This document shows, piece by piece, positions 59,268 through 64,000 of a DNA stretch of 64,000 nucleotides (the first letter of the stretch is position 1; each line of letters starts with the position of its first letter). The position numbers were made by a program, and so were the translations under genes. The DNA is taken from NCBI RefSeq assembly GCF_000003855.2, contig NW_003101675.1, forward strand, positions 904,096-968,095, written 5' to 3'. Source of the DNA: Blastomyces gilchristii SLH14081 (lineage: Eukaryota > Ascomycota > Eurotiomycetes > Onygenales > Ajellomycetaceae). The notes beneath the pieces are model-generated. The model worked only from the letters and a program-made list of their open reading frames with translations, was not told the origin of the DNA and made no database searches.

Positions 59268-60992
59268 ATGCTACTCCAACAAGACAGCCTTGAAAACGAT
59301 GTTGAAGATGTCCCGTTCCTGCCAAAGTCGCCTTCTTTCGATCAGTCATCGGTTACTTCAAGCCAAAACCCAGATGGCATCAATAGCGCCCGGCGGAAAA
59401 TTCGCATGCGGCTCACTATCGCTCTTTTTGCTATTGTGCTTGCCTTCGAGACTGGCGGATCCATGCTCGCTGCCCCCATGACACGCATGTTCGAATCGAT
59501 AACTTGCCTACAGTACTATAAGGAGCACGACCCTGCAATAATAGGGAAGAATGGAAACATTCCTGAGGAATTATGCAAGAATAAGGAGATTCAGGGTGAA
59601 GTCGCAATTGTGAAGGGTTATGGAGAGCTTTTTGACGCGATGGCTGGTACGGTCATTGGTTTCCGGACCTAAAAATGTTCCATATAATAACTGGGTAATA
59701 GGTGTGCTTCTTTCGGTACCGTATGGCCTATTGGCAGACAAATACGGCCGGAAACCAATATTTTGCATTTGCATTCCTGGGTTTGTCCTGAACATGATGG
59801 TTACAGGCGTAATATTATACGCGTCGGATACGTTTCCGTTACGTATGGTTTGGCTATCTACCTTAGCCTGGATGTTTGGAGGTGGTTTTGCTGTTGCTAG
59901 CACAATGGTATGGACGATGATGGCGGATGTTACTGCTGAATCCCAAAGGTTTGTCCCTGCCAGTCATAGCACAAACGGCGGAAATTATACTTCTAACTTA
60001 TTGATATAAAAAGGGCTGCTCTTTTCTTCAAATTCGGCGTCTCAATAATGCTGGCCGACTTCATCTCTTCACTCTTTACCTCGTGGCTCATGAAGTACAG
60101 TCCCTGGATTCCGATGGTCATAGGATGGAGCTTTACCATGATTGGAATCCTTCCAGCCGTACTACTACCAGAAACGAAAGGGACATTCACATCGGAGAAG
60201 GAACTCGCTCATGAGCTTTCTGAACCATCATCACCTATCAACGATGGGCCTATCTATTTTTCGCCTGAGCAGCGCAATGCCGGTATGCTATCATTCGCTA
60301 AAAAGCCACGTCCGGCCTCACAACTCAGGCGGATGGGATCTCAGTTCAGCTTCATTATCCAGGATAAACACCTCATATTTCTCCTTTCCACATTCCTCGT
60401 CTACAGATTGAGCCGCGGCACATCATGGCTCCTCATACAATACATATCCAAACGCTACCACTGGACCCTTGCGAATGCGAATTTCTTAAACTCCTTCAAA
60501 TCAATCCTAACCGTATTTCTCTTCCTCGCCCTACTCCCGCTCGCATCATGGTACCTAACATCTCGACGAGGCACACACTACCGGCAGAAGGACTTGACCC
60601 TCGCCAAAGGCAGCGTCATCCTCCTCCTCGTCGGCACGTTTATCATGGGCATCTCACCCTCAATATCCCTCTTTATCGTCGGTCTCATCGTGCAGACGTT
60701 GGGTATCGGGTTTGTGTTTATTGTTCGGTCCCTGGCCACCACCATGGTGCATAGAGATCAGACTGCACGGCTGTATACGGCGATAGAGATCCTGCAGAGC
60801 ATCGGAGTGACGATTGCCAGTCCGACAGTGACTTTCTTTTTCAACAGGGGTTTAGATATGGGAGAGGGCTGGATTGGGTTACCTTGGGTGGTGGCGTCTG
60901 GTCTTTTTGGCGCGACGGCGGTGTTGCTATGGATGTATAGACTACCCTCTCTTCCAAAGCAATCTGTGTCTGAAGCTTCGATTGCACTTTGA
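59268..60992 (+). CDS. Major facilitator superfamily transporter
   Basis: Three exons (59268-59646, 59702-59948, 60014-60992) give 534 residues. About 12 hydrophobic segments are visible. The MFS motif A between TM2 and TM3 is GLLADKYGRKP, restored by the first splice (AMAGVLLSVPYG). The N-terminal tail is acidic and Ser-rich (cytosolic). A central loop of about 70 residues (ETKGTFTSEKELAHELSEP...) divides the two halves. The first extracellular loop is long (RMFESITCLQYYKEHDPAII), a layout seen in the fungal proton-coupled folate/drug-like MFS group often annotated near secondary-metabolite genes. Substrate unknown. It probably sits in the plasma membrane. No biosynthetic gene lies next to it in this window. 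Confidence 0.88.
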
Positions 60993-61221
60993 GTTTGATA
61001 TCTGTTAACTTTTTCTCGTTGCCAGTTTTTCCCTGTTTTCTCTTCCTTTCGAGTATTTTTTATTTTTTATTTGCATTTTTATTTTTTTTAAACATGTACA
61101 GTGCATGCGATTTATATCCTCTCGGCCTTGAAGCGATTTGTTTTCTTTTCATACTTTGTGTGTTTTTGTAGATATTTTATTCGGGATGAAGAGAACCTCG
61201 CAACATAGACATGAAATACAT

Positions 61222-61244
61222 ACAGACAGACAGACAGACAGACA
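61222..61244. repeat. (CAGA)n microsatellite
   Basis: Five to six tetranucleotide units after the MFS gene. Confidence 0.95.
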
Positions 61245-62670
61245 TCCTTTTTATATTCCAATTACCATCCGGCCGCACATTATGTTTCCAACCACTCCTC
61301 AATGCACCGAGTACTAGCGAGGTTTTGCGTTAAAACCCCATCCACGAAAATACCTGTACCTCAAGCCTGCGGAGAAAAAATAAAATAAACAGTTATAGGC
61401 CGGAGAAGAATCGGAGGTGAATTAATTGGCCGGGGATCGGATTGTGAAGAATCAAAAGTAGGTAGGTACAGTAACAGTACGGAGTATATGTGGCCGTGAT
61501 CATTTGTTGTTCTGCAAAATAGCAGTAGTCGGTTTGTCTATAATAATAGCTATTTATATGAACTAAGACACATCGATCTGAATATGGTAAATTTCTTATT
61601 GTATACAGAGTCTTCATTTTTAACCTGCTTCATTCATTTTTTTTTTTTTTTTTTTTTTATCTTGACAGTTCTGGAGAGAATAATGGGTAAAGCTGTGCGC
61701 TTCAGGCGTACATATTATCAGATTCGTCAGATCTCTCAGGCGGATGAAGGAGAAGCACTTCAGAGTGATTGTTTTCTTCTGCTTCAATTCTGCTTTTATA
61801 TATTTTTTGTTTATTATAGTCCACACTCAGGTTACTATTATATGTACTGTTAACTTATTTCACCAATTCCTTAACTCATTATGGACTCTGGCGCAACAGA
61901 CCTCGGCGACTAGAGGTTAGCGGCAGGTAACCAACACTAACCGGATAACGGCGGGTGTACCTGAGCCCAGACCATCCATCCATATCAGAACCTTCCTTCT
62001 AGCTTTGATCACGGGGTTTACCAGCCGGAGATCGATCAGATCCAGGGCACTGTTTCAGAAGCAGTTAGCGCCGTGGAAATGTTCGCCGCTGGTTGGGTTG
62101 GAACCGTTTCATATTATTATTATATTATTTCATACCCTAACCCATGGAAGTCCAAATTAATACGGGAGTGAGTGATCATAGGTACGGTACTGCACATTCA
62201 CCTGCAGATTTAATATTACAGACTGCAGAGGAAGGAGGAGGGGAATCCGGGTGCAGCTTTTTCATTGTTAGGCATTTCATTCATTCAGCGCTAGCATTCA
62301 CTTAATTATTTATTCATCATTTTAACTACGCTGTATAACTATGAATTCATTATTTAATACGGAGTAATTAATTCCCCAATTCCCCAAGGCTGCTGGCATT
62401 TGCAAGCCCAACAACCCACTTTCCCCTGGTCTTGGCGCCCAGGCCCGCTAGTCCCGTTTAGCCACCCAGTGACCACCACACTCCCCCAACCAACCACAAT
62501 CGTCAATCGTTCAATTGTCAATCATCAATCATCAATCATTCATCCATCCATTCTTTTATCCTGACCATTCTCCTTCTTTCTATCTCTCTCTTTCTAATCT
62601 CTCTCTTTCTAACCCATGTTACGGAGTAGTTGTTTCTACCGTGGTCGTTCGATCCAGTGCCCCCCCCCGC

Positions 62671-62696
62671 GCTGCTGCTGCTGCTGCTGCTGCTGC
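62671..62696. repeat. (CTG)8 trinucleotide repeat in the KCH1-like leader
   Basis: Eight CTG units, preceded by a C9 run (62660-62668). They lie in a short upstream frame where they would encode alanine. Confidence 0.95.
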
Positions 62697-63155
62697 AATC
62701 TTTCGTGTTGAATCGCCGTTAGATTGACGCCAACCATTCATTTCCCCACAAGTGCGATCGATGTAACGCACCGCACAACTACTACTTCAAACCACTCTCC
62801 CTCTCTCTCTTCAGCGCCTATCGTAGAGATAGATGTCCAATTATACACGCATTTTACATTTTGTATACTGCTTCACAGTCATTTAAAACATTTACCACGC
62901 CTCTCACACCACGATAAACCACTTTGTTGTCCTCTTCCTCTTCCTCTTCCTTCCTTCTTTTTTCCCCCTTCCCTCTGCGACCGGCTGGACCGAGAATTGC
63001 GATCACACTCTCTCTCAAAATAACTCACCGTGTACTCTTTGTACATCACATTTACATTTCTCCTTACCCAGAAACTTGGTTGAACCAGGTCACTCTTGAC
63101 TTTTTTAATCGCATGAAAAACAACTCTCAGAGAGATCGCGGATTCGTCTTAGACA

Positions 63156-64000
63156 ATGGGTTGTTGTACATCTAACAGGAAGGAAGAATACTGGGGACAT
63201 ATGCGACAAGAACAAAAATGGGATTACATTGTAAGGACCTCCTCAATCTACTTGTTGTTTGGAGAAGGGCTACTTTTGGAAATTGTCTTTCCACTAACTG
63301 CCTATTTTACTTGATAGAATCTCCAAGACTTCAAGTCGACTACATGTTTTACCCAACTCTCTTATTTCATTCTTTGGATTTCAGTTTTTATATCGATCGC
63401 TGTATATGGCGTCGACACCTTCACCGCTGTCAATTTGATTGCTTTCAATCGATGGTCCACTGAGGCAGAACAATTAATCCCCCGTTACATCTCAAAATGG
63501 ATCTTCGCAGGATGCATCATGCTTTCCTTCGTTTTCCTCATATACCGATGGATTCGTGCGATCCGTGTTATGAAACAAGGAGGAGTCGCACAGAGTTATC
63601 TTGACCCCCTAGCCGTTAGAATTCAAAGTATCCGCGTTGGGGAGAAAGGTCAAGGCTGGCGTCGTTTCCTGGTGTTTTACGAACTTACCAAGAGCAAAAA
63701 GGGCGCTGATTACGTTGCCCTCTTCACGTACTTCAACTTTGAGGCATGGATGCGAACGGTCTTCGCCGAGGGCCCTCGACAGTTCATTAATGGGTCGATT
63801 CTATATTCCGTAATGGAGTCGGATCTGATTCTCCAAGGAGAACACGCACCCCCGGAAGGTACCTCTTCTGTCTCTCAGTTTTTTAGCAATGTTGGAGCAT
63901 TGGCCGATAAGGACAGGCGACAAGCTGTGATTCTGTCAGCGATGTTATTTACCCTTGTGATTTGGGTGTTCTCTGTCCTCAGCCTCATGCTGTCGTGCGT
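63156..64000 (+). CDS. KCH1: KCH1/PRM6-type low-affinity potassium channel (3' end outside window)
   Basis: Exon 1 (63156-63230) encodes MGCCTSNRKEEYWGHMRQEQ then KWDYI. Exon 2 starts at 63318 after a TAG acceptor with CTAAC branch and runs off the window; 252 codons are visible. Conserved blocks are NLQDFKSTTCFTQLSY, VYGVDTFTAVNLIAFNRWS, KWIFAGCIMLSFVFLIYRWI, GGVAQSYLDPLAVRIQSIR, RRFLVFYELTKSKKGADYVA, and the TM segment LSAMLFTLVIWVFSVLSLML. These match the fungal Kch1/Prm6 family, plasma-membrane K+ channels active in low-affinity K+ uptake linked to Ca2+ influx during stress or mating. MGCCTS is a candidate N-myristoylation plus palmitoylation signal. Both splice joins keep phase. Confidence 0.88.

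Larger units (their letters stand above)
60993..63155. other. Intergenic and long leader of the KCH1-like gene
   Basis: Holds a (CAGA)n microsatellite (61222-61244), a poly(T) run near 61640, two TACGGAGTA motifs (near 61478 and 62358) and a third near 62621, and from 62480 a repetitive pyrimidine-rich leader (CATTCAT/CATCAAT units, (CTG)8). Many short upstream ATGs lie before 63156. No gene is supported. Confidence 0.55.

Noticed and set aside
59268..60992. Secondary-metabolite cluster suggested by the MFS transporter and the GliT-like protein
   Set aside because: The two genes are 23 kb apart, and no synthase, synthetase or tailoring enzyme lies between or beside them.
1..64000. CRISPR arrays, bacterial operons or ribosome binding sites
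   Set aside because: Introns and gene structure show a eukaryotic nuclear genome. Tandem repeats found are microsatellites.

Overview
The window is nuclear DNA from a filamentous ascomycete. The genes carry several short introns (about 50-150 bp, GT...AG, often with a CTAAC-type branch site), the intergenic regions are long and pyrimidine-rich with many simple repeats, and the products are typical of Eurotiomycetes. I infer a member of the Onygenales, but the sequence alone does not settle order or genus. I translated, framed and spliced the exons by eye; each multi-exon model given as complete keeps an open frame to its stop, and where a start is uncertain this is said.

Layout. 1-4095 (+) is the 3' part of a SepH/Cdc7-type septation kinase. 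5252-7397 (+) is a mitochondrial ABC1/ADCK-like kinase. Around 8.55 kb is a possible 45-residue membrane peptide. A YIA6-type mitochondrial NAD+ carrier (10451-11776, -) and complex III subunit QCR7 (12548-13363, +) diverge from one promoter region. A 3-methyladenine DNA glycosylase (14012-15606, -) follows. Then come an ECM33-type GPI cell-wall protein (19070-20429, +) and the MNN9 mannan polymerase subunit (21987-23595, +).

From about 23.6 to 37.6 kb the window looks accessory. It holds a 38-base poly(T) tract next to a short ORF, a broken Rho-type GTPase, fragments of a decayed gene, a DUF6536 membrane protein, a 294-bp MITE flanked by TA, and a secreted-looking thioredoxin-reductase-like flavoprotein.

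From 38.2 to 53.2 kb conserved genes resume: an unknown conserved protein (38242-39672, -), a phosphoglycerate-mutase-like protein (41626-42906, -), a HUL4-type HECT ubiquitin ligase (43805-48020, -) divergent from the ribosome-biogenesis factor REI1 (48486-50086, +), and a MAM3/CNNM metal-homeostasis protein (50736-53156, -). At 55.0-58.2 kb is an unusual locus: a small two-segment membrane protein and a 758-residue membrane-anchored coiled-coil protein lie 30 bp apart and can be joined in frame by an alternative 3' splice site. An MFS transporter (59268-60992, +) and the 5' end of a KCH1-type potassium channel gene (63156 to the window edge, +) close the window.

Themes: mitochondrial functions cluster at 5-13 kb (ABC1 kinase, NAD+ carrier, QCR7) and cell-wall mannoprotein functions at 19-24 kb (Ecm33, Mnn9). 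The 55-58 kb locus is the best candidate for something undescribed.
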